Shown one piece after another: positions 1 through 8,873 of a stretch of DNA of 64,000 bases. The DNA comes from Pandoraea iniqua (GTDB lineage Bacteria; Pseudomonadota; Gammaproteobacteria; Burkholderiales; Burkholderiaceae): NCBI RefSeq assembly GCF_902459685.1, contig NZ_CABPSF010000010.1, positions 124,001-188,000 of the forward strand, in the 5' to 3' direction. Every line of letters begins with the position of its first letter. Position 1 is the stretch's first letter. The notes beneath the pieces were generated by a model. The model was not told where the DNA came from and did not search any database. It was given only the letters and a program-made list of their open reading frames with translations. The translations under genes and the position numbers were made by a program.

Positions 1-1
1 C

Positions 2-133
2 GTGAGCAACCTGTTCAACCGCCAGTATCGCAACCCGTCGAGCGTGCAAGTCGGCGGCGGCAGCGGCACGGTTTATTACTACCTGGGCGCACCGCGGCTG
101 CTGTCTGTGTCGCTGTCTGCCGACTTCCAGTGA
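2..133 (+). CDS. TonB-dependent receptor, C-terminal end (partial)
   Basis: Only the last 43 codons are present; the gene starts before the window. The frame ends in Y-Y-L-G-A-P-R followed by S-V-S-L-S-A-D-F-Q and a stop. This resembles the final beta-strand of TonB-dependent siderophore or metallophore receptors, in which an N-L-F-N-R-Q-Y turn and a G-x-P-R-xx-x-x-S-x-x-x-x-F closing strand are typical. The protein would be an outer-membrane barrel importing a chelated metal with energy from TonB-ExbB-ExbD. The next gene is an ExbB-type channel, which fits. The substrate cannot be told from this fragment. Confidence 0.7.
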   Translation: MSNLFNRQYRNPSSVQVGGGSGTVYYYLGAPRLLSVSLSADFQ

Positions 134-181
134 GGCGAGCCGCTGCTTTCGCACTCACGAATTTGAAAGAGGAACCTTCGT

Positions 182-811
182 ATGAACACTCAGGTGCTAC
201 ACGATCTGTCGTTTTTCCTGATGTACGCGTGCCTGGTCGTGGCGTTGTTCATCAGCATCGAACGTCTGATTTTCTATCGCTACACGAACAAACACGCTCG
301 TGAGCTTGACGCGATGCTGCTCGGCGAAGGCCGTACGCTCGACGATCTCACGCAACATCTCGAGAGCAATGACAGTGTGCCGGCCGATGCGCTGCGTGCA
401 CTGGCCAAGGCGCGCGCCGACGCTCATTCGCGTGAAGACATGGAGCAGCTCTCCGCTGCGCTGTATCTCGCGATGAAGTCCAAGCTCAAGCAGCGTCTGT
501 GGATGCTCGATACGATCGTGACGGCGGCACCGCTGATCGGCCTGCTCGGTACGATTCTCGGCATTATCGATACGTTCTCGTCGCTCGCCGCGTCGGGGAT
601 CTCGGATGCCAAGGGCGTGTCGGCCGGTATCGGGACGGCGCTGTATGCGACTGCGCTCGGTATCTCGACGGCGTTGTTCGTGCTGGTGTTCCTCAATCAC
701 TTCAACGATCGTATCGAGCGTATCGGCGATCACCTGAAGATTCTGCTCCTGCGTGCCGGTATTCAACCGGGTTCGCAAGAGAACGTGGTGCGGTTGCAGC
801 GGCAGGCGTAA
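182..811 (+). CDS. MotA/TolQ/ExbB-family proton channel protein
   Basis: This 209-residue protein has the ExbB/TolQ layout: an N-terminal membrane helix (about residues 8-28), a long cytoplasmic segment, and two helices near residues 110-140 and 155-175. The second helix carries A-A-P-L-I-G-L-L-G-T-I-L-G, the family signature. ExbB forms the inner-membrane channel that converts proton flow into movement of TonB. It follows a TonB-dependent receptor by 48 bases and has a good ribosome site (gaaagaggaacc). The usual partner exbD is not downstream; a terminator follows instead. The channel must therefore use an ExbD encoded elsewhere or upstream. TolQ is less likely because no Tol-Pal genes are near. 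Confidence 0.88.
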   Translation: MNTQVLHDLSFFLMYACLVVALFISIERLIFYRYTNKHARELDAMLLGEGRTLDDLTQHLESNDSVPADALRALAKARADAHSREDMEQLSAALYLAMKSKLKQRLWMLDTIVTAAPLIGLLGTILGIIDTFSSLAASGISDAKGVSAGIGTALYATALGISTALFVLVFLNHFNDRIERIGDHLKILLLRAGIQPGSQENVVRLQRQA

Positions 812-907
812 GTGTGTTTAGGGTCAGCAGATCGATAGCTAGGCATCATCCGTTGGCTTACATCGTTTGACGACAAACACTGGAAAAACCAAGCCAGTGA
901 TGTGTTT

Positions 908-952
908 CGCCCCGTCGTGGCGCCGTTTCCGGCGCTCACGCGGGGCGTTTTT
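908..952 (+). terminator. Rho-independent terminator after exbB
   Basis: CGCCCCG at 908-914 pairs with CGGGGCG at 941-947. An inner GCGCCG/CGGCGC stem closes on a TTT loop, and the outer stem is followed by TTTTTGC. It lies about 100 bases after the exbB stop and separates the receptor/exbB unit from the polysaccharide operon. Confidence 0.75.
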
Positions 953-1359
953 GCTTTGTGCGGTACGGCCGCCCATCGGCAGGCGGGTTCCCGGCGCAGG
1001 CTCATTGCCCCGATTAGCCAAACTGGGCCTGTTGTTTTCGGGGGGGACTGTAAGGGGACGGAGACTTTGTACCATCTGGCGCGCAAACTGAACACGCGGC
1101 GTTCGATAAGCCGGGGGGCGTTTGTCAAGCGCGAAGAGCGTGGCAGGAGAGGGACACCATTCTTGACAGACAGTGACTAAAGTTGACTAATATTCGTCAT
1201 TGCTCTGGATCCGTTCGATATACGTCGCACGCCGATGCATTCGCCACGGCACTGCTGTCGTAGTCCGATCTCATGTCAGAAATTGTCTACCCGGTGATAC
1301 CGGGTCAATGAGTCTGCATGCCTTGCGGCGGAACCAGGCTCCGATACAGATGCGAGCCT
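953..1359 (+). other. Non-coding leader before wecB
   Basis: No convincing gene is present between the exbB terminator and wecB. The stretch holds a possible promoter at 1163-1193, with a direct repeat over its -10 end. A short open frame begins at 1318 in frame with wecB, but the wecB homology starts only at 1360. Confidence 0.5.
1163..1193 (+). promoter_or_regulatory. Possible promoter with direct-repeat operator upstream of wecB
   Basis: TTGACA at 1163-1168 and TAATAT at 1188-1193 resemble sigma-70 -35 and -10 boxes, but the 19-base spacer is longer than ideal. TGACTAA occurs at 1174-1180 and again at 1184-1190, exactly 10 bases apart, so both copies would face the same side of the helix. 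This is the only promoter-like site I see before the eleven-gene operon. Transcript start and regulator are unknown. Confidence 0.4.
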
Positions 1360-2520
1360 ATGAAAGTTCTGTCTATCTTCGGAACACGCCCCGAAGCGAT
1401 CAAGATGGCACCACTCGTCACCGCGCTGGCGCGCGAGGCAAGTATTGACAGCGTGGTCTGCGTGACGGGGCAGCATCGCCAGATGCTCGATCAGGTCATG
1501 TCGCTGTTCGGCCTGACGGCGAACTACGATCTGGGCGTCATGGTGCCGAATCAGACGCTCAACGGTTTGTTCTCCCGCGCCATCGAGCGGGTGGACGCCG
1601 TACTCGAATCCGAAAAGCCAGACTATGTTCTGGTGCATGGCGACACCAGCACGGCATCGGCCTGTGCGCTGGCGGCATTTCATCGCCGTATTCCGATCGG
1701 CCACGTCGAGGCCGGATTACGCACCGGCGATTTGTCCAAGCCTTTCCCTGAAGAAATGAATCGCCGCGTCGTCGATGCCGTCGGCGACTGGCTCTTTGCA
1801 CCGACCGATACCTCCAAAGCCAATCTGCTGCGCGAGAACCTGCACGGCAAGATCGTCGTCACCGGCAACACGGTGATCGACGCGCTGGCCACGCTCACCG
1901 CCCGCCTGCGCGACGATTCGCCACTGGCGGCCGAGGTAGCCGGGCGATATCCTTGGCTCGATGCGAGCCGCCGTCTGTTGCTCGTCACGGGGCACCGCCG
2001 CGAGAGTTTCGGCGACGGCTTTCGTAATATCTGCGCGGCGCTGGCGGACCTCGCGCGCCGCGAGGATCTGCAAATCGTCTACCCGGTGCATTTGAACCCG
2101 GCCGTGCGCGATGTGGTGATGACCGAACTCTCGGGCTTCGACAACGTACATCTGATCGATCCACTCGATTACGTCGACTTTGTCTGGTTCATGCAACGCG
2201 CCTACGTCATCCTTACCGACTCGGGTGGCGTGCAGGAAGAGGCCCCGTATCTCGGCAAGCCGGTGCTGGTCATGCGCGATGTGACGGAGCGCCCGGAGGC
2301 CGTGGCCGCCGGGACCGTGGCGCTGGTCGGTGCCCATCGCGAGCGCATCGTGGCCGGCGTAACGCGTCTGCTCGACGACGTGGCGTATCACGCATCGTTT
2401 TCACGACGCCTCAACCCTTACGGCGATGGCCATGCCGCCGCGCGTATCGTCGACGCGCTGTGCGGGCGTCCTGTCACCGAATTCGCCCCCAACGCGCCGG
2501 TCGGCGCGCGAGCCCCCTGA
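1360..2520 (+). CDS. wecB: UDP-N-acetylglucosamine 2-epimerase (non-hydrolysing)
   Basis: The 386-residue product matches the usual length of WecB, which interconverts UDP-GlcNAc and UDP-ManNAc in the cytoplasm. Visible family motifs are G-T-R-P-E-A-I-K-M-A-P at residues 8-18, H-G-D-T-S-T-A near 95, H-V-E-A-G-L-R-T near 115, T-G-H-R-R-E-S-F-G near 210 and S-G-G-V-Q-E-E-A near 290. The ATG at 1360 was chosen because the homologous N-terminus (M-K-V-L-S-I-F-G) begins there; a longer frame from 1318 adds unrelated residues. It is the first gene of the nfrBA operon. In E. coli, WecB is required for the NfrA/NfrB-dependent surface glycan, so the linkage is meaningful. It may also feed the WecG/TagA-type transferase at 30189. 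Confidence 0.95.
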   Translation: MKVLSIFGTRPEAIKMAPLVTALAREASIDSVVCVTGQHRQMLDQVMSLFGLTANYDLGVMVPNQTLNGLFSRAIERVDAVLESEKPDYVLVHGDTSTASACALAAFHRRIPIGHVEAGLRTGDLSKPFPEEMNRRVVDAVGDWLFAPTDTSKANLLRENLHGKIVVTGNTVIDALATLTARLRDDSPLAAEVAGRYPWLDASRRLLLVTGHRRESFGDGFRNICAALADLARREDLQIVYPVHLNPAVRDVVMTELSGFDNVHLIDPLDYVDFVWFMQRAYVILTDSGGVQEEAPYLGKPVLVMRDVTERPEAVAAGTVALVGAHRERIVAGVTRLLDDVAYHASFSRRLNPYGDGHAAARIVDALCGRPVTEFAPNAPVGARAP

Positions 2521-2629
2521 CGCCGTGCCCGCGCGCTCAAGCATTACCAGTTTTGCCGGAATTTCGCCGCTTCAGCCTAACCTCGTGTCGTCACCGGAAC
2601 ATCGCGACACGCTAACTCATGGATTGACC

Positions 2630-4903
2630 ATGCCGTTGCTCAACCAGATGACTTCCCGAAGTGCGGCCGCTCGCGGCGTGTCCCGCGCCCCATCCCATGC
2701 GATGGCCACCCGTATCTCGGCGGCGGCCTTCGGCGCCTTCTTGGCCGTCGGCATGCTGTTGCCCGCGACCTCGCAGGCCAGCGCACTGGGCGACGGTGTT
2801 CGCGCGCTCGGCTCGGGTGCGAACCTGACCCGCAGCATCGCGTTGTCCGATCTGGGCATCACCGCGCCGGTCGTGCTCACGGGCGATGCAAGCCAAGACT
2901 TCTATCTGCCGGTGCCCAAGGGCTTGCCGCTCGCCGACGCCTCGGTGGCGTTCGACGGGCGTTACCTCAAGGGGGAGCCCGGTGCGGCGTCGGTGGTGTT
3001 GTCGCTCGACGGCCAACCGGTGACTTCGCAATCGGTGCCGGACGGCGACGGGCCGCTCCAGCGCAATCTGGCGGTGTCGGCGCGTCCGCGCGAGACCGGC
3101 TTCGTGCGTCTGGGCGTGAACTGGCATTCGCGTACGGGGACCTATCGTTGCGAACCCGATCGTTCGCAGGCCAATTCCGTCACGATTTCGCCGCAAACGC
3201 GCCTGACCTACCGCATCGACCAGAAGTCGGTGACGAACCTCGACGATGCGTGGAGCACGCTGCCCGGTTCGCCGACGCTGCTCGTCGCGGCAAACAAGCT
3301 CGATAAGGACGCCTTCGACAGCGCATGGCGTATCGGTGTGGCGCTGGAGCGCAGCGGGAAGCGCGTTGTCGTGCGCGCACTGCCGGCGGTGGGCGAGACG
3401 GTCGATACACGCGGCCTGAACGTGCCCGCCGCACTCGCCGGTCTGCCCGCGTTTGCCGCGTTGCGCGACAACACGGCTACCCACAAGCTCGCCAACGATG
3501 CCGAACTCGGCGCACTGCTGGCGATCAATGCCCCGGCGGTGAATGGTGAAGTGGTGGTGGCCGATGCCGCCATGCGTGCCCGTCTGGCGGCTGCGTTCGA
3601 CGCGTTGCAAGGTCAATTCGCGAGCGACAGTGACGCTGCCGATGCTTTCAAGACGTGGCGAACCCAACGCGCACCGCTCGCAGCGGACGCACTCGGCGCC
3701 AAGCAGATTCGTCTGCTGTCGATGGGCAGCCAATCGGTGATCGCCGTGGCCGGCGATGCCGGTTCGCAGGCCGCCGCGCTGTTCGACGATGCGCTGCGCC
3801 GCATTCTGCTGACTAACAACGTGACGGCACCGATCGCGCGCACGCCCGACATCGCCGACAAGCAGGTCGTGCGTCTGTCCAGCGTCGGCGGTTCGTCCGA
3901 CAGCTTCGACGTGCTTGCGCGTGGCGACTGGACGGTGAGCTTCCCGCTGAGCGCGGTGGCCTCCGACGGCCGCATGCCGGGAGAGATTTCGCTGTATCTC
4001 TCGGCGGCGCCCGGACCGGCGTCGTCCAAGCCGGTGGCAACGGTGTTCTGGAACGGGATCTTGCTCGCCGCGAAACAACTCGATGCGAACGGACGTCCCG
4101 AGCAGTTGAAGGCGCGCGTGCCGGGCTACGTGCTCGGTGTGACCAACAATCTACGCGTGTCGGTGCAGCGTCAGCCGTACTCGGCCGACTGTAACGAAAT
4201 TCCGCAAGCCTATCCGGTCAACGTGCTGCCTGCGGCGAGCTACATCCGCCCGGGCAAGGCGGAGCCGGACGGTACTTTTGTGGGGCTGCTGCCGCTCATG
4301 GCCGGCAATCCGCAACTGATCGTGCCCGAGCGTTATCTGGCCGCCTCGCCGGAGAACATCAAGCGTGTCATCGGCATTGCGTCGGCCAGCGGTCTGTCGC
4401 CGTCGCGCGCGGAACTCACGGTTGCCGCGGGCGACAAGAGTGTGAAGCCGAGCAAGCCGTTCGTGGCGATGGAAGTGCAGGTCGACGGGGCCAAGCCGTC
4501 GGTGGTCGTGACCGATCGCAAACGCGTGGAAATTGGCGGCAAGGATGCCAAGTGGCTCGATATCACCGGCCTGCAACGTCTGTCGACGGTAGAAGTGGTG
4601 CGTGGTGGCGGTGAAGACGGCCTGCTGTGGTACGCCGTCGGCGAGCCGCAGGCCGATGTCGGCACGCCGTTCCTGCTCAATCGCGGCAATCTCGCGATCA
4701 TCGGGCCGGCGGGGCCGGTGGCGTGGATCGACAGCGGCAACCCCGATGCCAGCCTGCCGCCGGGCGCCGGCGAGAGCGCATTCTACGAATGGCGCCGCTA
4801 TGTCTCGTGGGGCGTGCCGGCGATTGCCATCGCGCTGTTGGTACTGCTGCTGGTTCTCGTGCTGGCGCTGCGCGCCGGACGCAAGAAACAAGACAGCCAT
4901 TGA
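2630..4903 (+). CDS. BcsB-like periplasmic polysaccharide synthase subunit
   Basis: This protein of about 757 residues has an N-terminal export signal (hydrophobic stretch ending in S-Q-A near residue 49), a long beta-rich periplasmic region and one C-terminal membrane helix (about 727-748) with a basic cytoplasmic tail. That is the architecture of BcsB, the membrane-anchored subunit that activates the cellulose synthase BcsA and receives the emerging glucan. The start at 2630 keeps the whole signal; an ATG at 2702 is an alternative. It ends 19 bases before nfrB, so the two proteins probably work as a pair. E. coli nfrAB has no such neighbour. The family call is from architecture and local resemblance; sugar-binding residues were not checked. 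Confidence 0.75.
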   Translation: MPLLNQMTSRSAAARGVSRAPSHAMATRISAAAFGAFLAVGMLLPATSQASALGDGVRALGSGANLTRSIALSDLGITAPVVLTGDASQDFYLPVPKGLPLADASVAFDGRYLKGEPGAASVVLSLDGQPVTSQSVPDGDGPLQRNLAVSARPRETGFVRLGVNWHSRTGTYRCEPDRSQANSVTISPQTRLTYRIDQKSVTNLDDAWSTLPGSPTLLVAANKLDKDAFDSAWRIGVALERSGKRVVVRALPAVGETVDTRGLNVPAALAGLPAFAALRDNTATHKLANDAELGALLAINAPAVNGEVVVADAAMRARLAAAFDALQGQFASDSDAADAFKTWRTQRAPLAADALGAKQIRLLSMGSQSVIAVAGDAGSQAAALFDDALRRILLTNNVTAPIARTPDIADKQVVRLSSVGGSSDSFDVLARGDWTVSFPLSAVASDGRMPGEISLYLSAAPGPASSKPVATVFWNGILLAAKQLDANGRPEQLKARVPGYVLGVTNNLRVSVQRQPYSADCNEIPQAYPVNVLPAASYIRPGKAEPDGTFVGLLPLMAGNPQLIVPERYLAASPENIKRVIGIASASGLSPSRAELTVAAGDKSVKPSKPFVAMEVQVDGAKPSVVVTDRKRVEIGGKDAKWLDITGLQRLSTVEVVRGGGEDGLLWYAVGEPQADVGTPFLLNRGNLAIIGPAGPVAWIDSGNPDASLPPGAGESAFYEWRRYVSWGVPAIAIALLVLLLVLVLALRAGRKKQDSH

Positions 4904-4922
4904 TCGATAGAGACACGCCGTC

Positions 4923-6626
4923 GTGATCTCCTCGCTCTATTGGCCGTATCTGGTGGCCGACTACTACCACGCGCTGGAAATTGCCAGCGCGGTGGTCGGC
5001 ATCATCATCCTGTTATCGAGCATCGACGATTTGTTCGTCGATGCCTGGTACTGGGGGCGCCAGGTCTATCGCTCACTGTTCATCAAGCCACGTTACACAC
5101 CGTTGCAGGCGTCGCAGTTGCGCGCCGCGCGAGAGCAGCCGCTCGCGATCATGGTGCCGGCGTGGCTGGAATTCGACGTGATTGCCGCCATGCTCGAGAG
5201 CATGGTGGGCACGCTCGAATATAAGAACTACATGATTTTCGTCGGCACCTATCAGAACGACGAGAAGACCAAAGCGGAAGTCGAGCGCATGCGCCGGCGT
5301 TACCGGCAATTGGTGCGTGTGGAGGTGCCACACGACGGACCGACCTGTAAGGCGGACTGTCTGAACTGGATCGTGCAGGCGATTTTCAAGCAGAACCAGC
5401 AGCAGCCGGAGCCGTTCGCCGGGGTGATTCTTCACGATAGCGAGGACGTGCTTCACCCGTTGGAGCTGAAGTACTACAACTATCTGCTGCCGCGTATCGA
5501 TTTCATCCAGTTGCCCGTGACGTCGCTCGAGCGCGAATGGTATGAACTCGTCGCAGGCACCTACATGGACGAGTTCGCCGAATGGCACACCAAGGATCTG
5601 GTGGTGCGCGAGAGCATGTCGAAGATGGTGCCGTCGGCGGGCGTGGGGACCTGCTTTTCGCGCAAAGCGCTCGAAGAGCTGGCCGCCGAGACCGACAATC
5701 AGCCGTTCAACACCGACACGCTCACCGAGGACTACGACATCGGTGCCCGTCTGGCGCGACGCGGCATGAAGCAGATCTTCGGCAAATTCACGGTCGAGTA
5801 CGTGGTCAAACGTAAGCGGTCGTTCGGCTTCGGCAAGGAGAAGGTGTCGACGATCCGCCTGCCGCTCGGCATTCGCGAGTACTTCCCCAACACGTTCAGG
5901 ACGGCGTACCGGCAGAAGGCGCGCTGGACGCTGGGCATCGGACTTCAGGGCTGGGTGCAGGTCGGCTGGGCTGGGTCGCTCGCGACGAAGTATCTGCTGT
6001 TCCGCGACCGCAAGGGGCTGGCCACGTCGTTCGTCGCCATCATCGCCTACGTGTTGTTGCTCAACTTCCTGCTGTTCCTGTTTGCCGACCGCATGGGCTG
6101 GTGGACGGTTTATTACCCGTCGGTGTTTCCGCCCGGGGGCTGGCTCGTCACGCTCATGGGGATCAACTCGTTCGCGTTGGCACTGCGCGTGATTCAGCGC
6201 AGTTACTTCGTCTTTCACATGTACGGATGGGAACACGCGATTCTCGCCGTGCCGCGCATGGTCATCGGCAACTTCATCAATGCGATGGCGGCGGGGCGTG
6301 CATGGCGGCTGTTCATCATCCATTTGGTGACCGGCAAGCGTCTTGTCTGGGACAAGACCATGCACGACTTCCCGTCGACCGATCAGATCGCGTCGCAGCG
6401 TCAGCGACTGGGCGAGTTGCTCATGTCGTGGCAGGCCATCGACGAGACGAAACTGGCTTATGCGCTGGACGTGCAAAAGCGCGAAGGCCGGCCGCTGGGC
6501 GAGATTCTGGTCGAACAGGGCTGGCTGGACGAGTCCACGCTGCACGAAGCGATCTCATTCCAACAAAGTGTGCCGGGTGATGCGGCGCCGCCGCCTGACT
6601 CACCACAGCGAAACGCCGAAACATGA
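4923..6626 (+). CDS. nfrB: NfrB-like processive glycosyltransferase with MshEN domain
   Basis: The 567-residue inner-membrane protein starts with GTG. It has an N-terminal helix (about 16-36), a cytoplasmic GT2 domain (about 70-340) and several C-terminal helices (about 370-470). The GT2 domain shows D-S-E-D near 172, T-E-D-Y-D near 266 and R-Q-K-A-R-W near 337, the D-x-D, TED and (Q/R)xxRW motifs of processive synthases. Residues about 495-550 (R-L-G-E-L-L, then a helix, then R-P-L-G-E-I-L-V) match an MshEN-type c-di-GMP-binding domain, as in E. coli NfrB. Its stop overlaps the nfrA start by four bases. It likely polymerises an amino-sugar glycan from the WecB product. Donor and linkage are not visible. 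Confidence 0.9.
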   Translation: MISSLYWPYLVADYYHALEIASAVVGIIILLSSIDDLFVDAWYWGRQVYRSLFIKPRYTPLQASQLRAAREQPLAIMVPAWLEFDVIAAMLESMVGTLEYKNYMIFVGTYQNDEKTKAEVERMRRRYRQLVRVEVPHDGPTCKADCLNWIVQAIFKQNQQQPEPFAGVILHDSEDVLHPLELKYYNYLLPRIDFIQLPVTSLEREWYELVAGTYMDEFAEWHTKDLVVRESMSKMVPSAGVGTCFSRKALEELAAETDNQPFNTDTLTEDYDIGARLARRGMKQIFGKFTVEYVVKRKRSFGFGKEKVSTIRLPLGIREYFPNTFRTAYRQKARWTLGIGLQGWVQVGWAGSLATKYLLFRDRKGLATSFVAIIAYVLLLNFLLFLFADRMGWWTVYYPSVFPPGGWLVTLMGINSFALALRVIQRSYFVFHMYGWEHAILAVPRMVIGNFINAMAAGRAWRLFIIHLVTGKRLVWDKTMHDFPSTDQIASQRQRLGELLMSWQAIDETKLAYALDVQKREGRPLGEILVEQGWLDESTLHEAISFQQSVPGDAAPPPDSPQRNAET

Positions 6627-8866
6627 CGTTCTTCTCCCGTTCCGTTTGTTACACCGCAGTGTTGGCCTGCCTCGCGGCTGCCGGTGCCACCGGTGCCGTG
6701 TATGCGGCACCCGCCGTGGCCGAGGCGCCCTTGGAGGGCGATGCGTGGCGATTCGGGGATGCGGCCTTCAAGGCCTATAACCGCAAGGACTACGCGACGG
6801 CGCAGGATCAGGCCGCCAAAGCGCTTGCGCTGCGCCCGGACGTCACGCGGCTGTGGCTGCTGCGCATCTATGCACTTCAGAACATGAAGCGCACGCGGCA
6901 GGCGCTCGACGTGACGGAAGAAGCGCTGGCGAAGGGCCACCGCGATCCGGCGTTGAGTGCCGCGCGCGAGAATCTGCGCGCCGAACTGGCGCCGCGTCCC
7001 GCCGGCGGCAAGGCCGGTGCGTCCGCCGGCACCATGCAATCGCCGGCGTATCGGTCGGCCGACGCGGCCTACAAGGCTTACGCCGCCGGCCACTACGACG
7101 AAGCCGAGCGCAACGCGCGGGAGTCGCTGCGGTTGCAACCCGGCAATGCGGGCATGCGAAGCCTGTTGATCTATTCGCTGGAACGTCAGGACAAGGTTCA
7201 GGCCGCTGCCGACGAGGCCGACGCAGCGCTCAAGCTCACGCCGGACGACGAGGCCTTGCAGGCGCTGCGAGACCGCATGCACCGGCGTCTGGCCCCGGCG
7301 CCTGCGATGGCCGCCTGGGACGCTTACCGCGAGCGTGACTACGCGCGTGCGGTGGGGCTTGCGCGGCAGGCGGTGCGTCAGGCCCTGGACGTGCAGAGCT
7401 ATCACTACCTGCTCACCGGTGCGTTGCTGAGCGAAGGCCAGTACGCCGAGGCGGATGCGGCGGCGTCCGATGCGCTCTCGCAAGACGGCGAAGATGCGCT
7501 GTCGCTCGCCATGCGCGGCTTTGCGCGCCAAAAGCTTGGCCGTACCGACGAAGCGCGTAAGGATCTCGACAAGGCCGTCGCACAAGACTGGCTCTCCGAG
7601 GGGCAACTCGCTACCGTCAAACGCATTGCCGCCGATACGCAACGCCCCGACGACAAGCGCCGTGCTCGCAGCGCGGCCGAACAGGCGCCGGTCGTGTTCT
7701 GCACGTCGGACTCGCAGGACGTGCTGTGCAACCTGCTGCCTGCGGGCTCCAGCCTTGCAGGCAGCGGCCCGGGTTACGAGGCCGCTTCGCAGGCGTATGC
7801 GGCGTTCGCGAAGCAGGATTACGACGCAGCGGCAAAATCGGCGCAGGCGGCGCTCGACGCCGCACCGGACAACGTCGCTTACCGGCTGTTGCTGGTCAAT
7901 GCGCTGAGCCTCGCGGGCCGCAAGGACGAGGCGCGCGCGGCCTACGCGCCGCTTGCGCAGTCGACCGACATTCCTCCCGAGAGTCTGCTCGACGCCGCCT
8001 ATGCCGCGCAGCGTCTGTATGACAACAAGCGGGCGAGCTATTTGTTCTCGCGCGCTATCGATGCGGCCGATGCCGGTCAGATCGAACTCGAACCGCAGCC
8101 GCGTCAGAACGTACGTCAGGCCGTCTCCGATCTCGACCGCACGTGGGGCTTCAATGCGGCACTGGGCTACGGCACCGTCGGTGTGATGAATGCGGCGTTT
8201 GCACCGTCGTTGAGTGCGCGCAAGACCTTGCAGTCGTCAGAAGAACTCTATTGGCGCCCGCCCGTGATCGGCAATCGCGACGGCAGCATCTTCGAGGTGT
8301 ATGCGCGCATGAATCAGGCCCTCTATGACGGCACGGGCGGTACGACCGGTCTGTCGACCAATCAGGGCGTGATCGGTGCACGGTGGAAGCCCTTCAGCCG
8401 CCAGAACTTCGTGTTCGCGGTCGAGAAGTTCATCCCGCTGGGCAGCAACAGCCGCACCGACTGGCTGCTGCGTGCCGCATGGTCGGATGGGGAAGGGGGC
8501 AGCCTGCGGGTGGACAAGCCGAACTGGGAGTACTGGCTGGTGTACGGCGAAGGCGACTATTTCATCGACCATCCGCAGACGCTGGGCACGTTCGAAGCGC
8601 GCTATGGCCGTGCATTCCGCATGGACAGCATCAGCCACAATCTGGTGGTCACGCCGTATCTGGGCGTGACGGCCGGATACGACAGCCTGCTCGCCACGCG
8701 CTTCACTGCCGGCATCGGTCCCGGTGTGACGGCGCGCTGGTGGTTCCGCGAAGACAAGTACCACGCGCCGCAGTCGTTCGTCGACCTGAACGTGCAATAC
8801 CGTGTGCGTCTGGGCGGCGACGATCGCTCGCAAGGCATCTTCGCCGGGCTCTATTTCTCCTATTGA
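6623..8866 (+). CDS. nfrA: NfrA-like outer-membrane TPR/beta-barrel exporter
   Basis: The 747-residue protein has a cleavable signal (to V-Y-A near residue 29) and many TPR-like helical repeats over about 40-480, for example around A-x-x-A-Y-N-R-K-D-Y-A-T-A. A C-terminal region of about 235 residues (510-747) is rich in amphipathic strands and ends in Y-F-S-Y, an outer-membrane assembly signal with a terminal aromatic residue. This is the phage N4 adsorption protein A layout, comparable to BcsC and AlgK/AlgE: a periplasmic TPR tunnel plus a barrel. The four-base overlap with nfrB supports co-translation. It is predicted to export the polymer made by NfrB and the BcsB-like subunit, and it could also serve as a phage receptor. 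Confidence 0.88.
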   Translation: MTFFSRSVCYTAVLACLAAAGATGAVYAAPAVAEAPLEGDAWRFGDAAFKAYNRKDYATAQDQAAKALALRPDVTRLWLLRIYALQNMKRTRQALDVTEEALAKGHRDPALSAARENLRAELAPRPAGGKAGASAGTMQSPAYRSADAAYKAYAAGHYDEAERNARESLRLQPGNAGMRSLLIYSLERQDKVQAAADEADAALKLTPDDEALQALRDRMHRRLAPAPAMAAWDAYRERDYARAVGLARQAVRQALDVQSYHYLLTGALLSEGQYAEADAAASDALSQDGEDALSLAMRGFARQKLGRTDEARKDLDKAVAQDWLSEGQLATVKRIAADTQRPDDKRRARSAAEQAPVVFCTSDSQDVLCNLLPAGSSLAGSGPGYEAASQAYAAFAKQDYDAAAKSAQAALDAAPDNVAYRLLLVNALSLAGRKDEARAAYAPLAQSTDIPPESLLDAAYAAQRLYDNKRASYLFSRAIDAADAGQIELEPQPRQNVRQAVSDLDRTWGFNAALGYGTVGVMNAAFAPSLSARKTLQSSEELYWRPPVIGNRDGSIFEVYARMNQALYDGTGGTTGLSTNQGVIGARWKPFSRQNFVFAVEKFIPLGSNSRTDWLLRAAWSDGEGGSLRVDKPNWEYWLVYGEGDYFIDHPQTLGTFEARYGRAFRMDSISHNLVVTPYLGVTAGYDSLLATRFTAGIGPGVTARWWFREDKYHAPQSFVDLNVQYRVRLGGDDRSQGIFAGLYFSY

Positions 8867-8873
8867 TCACGAC

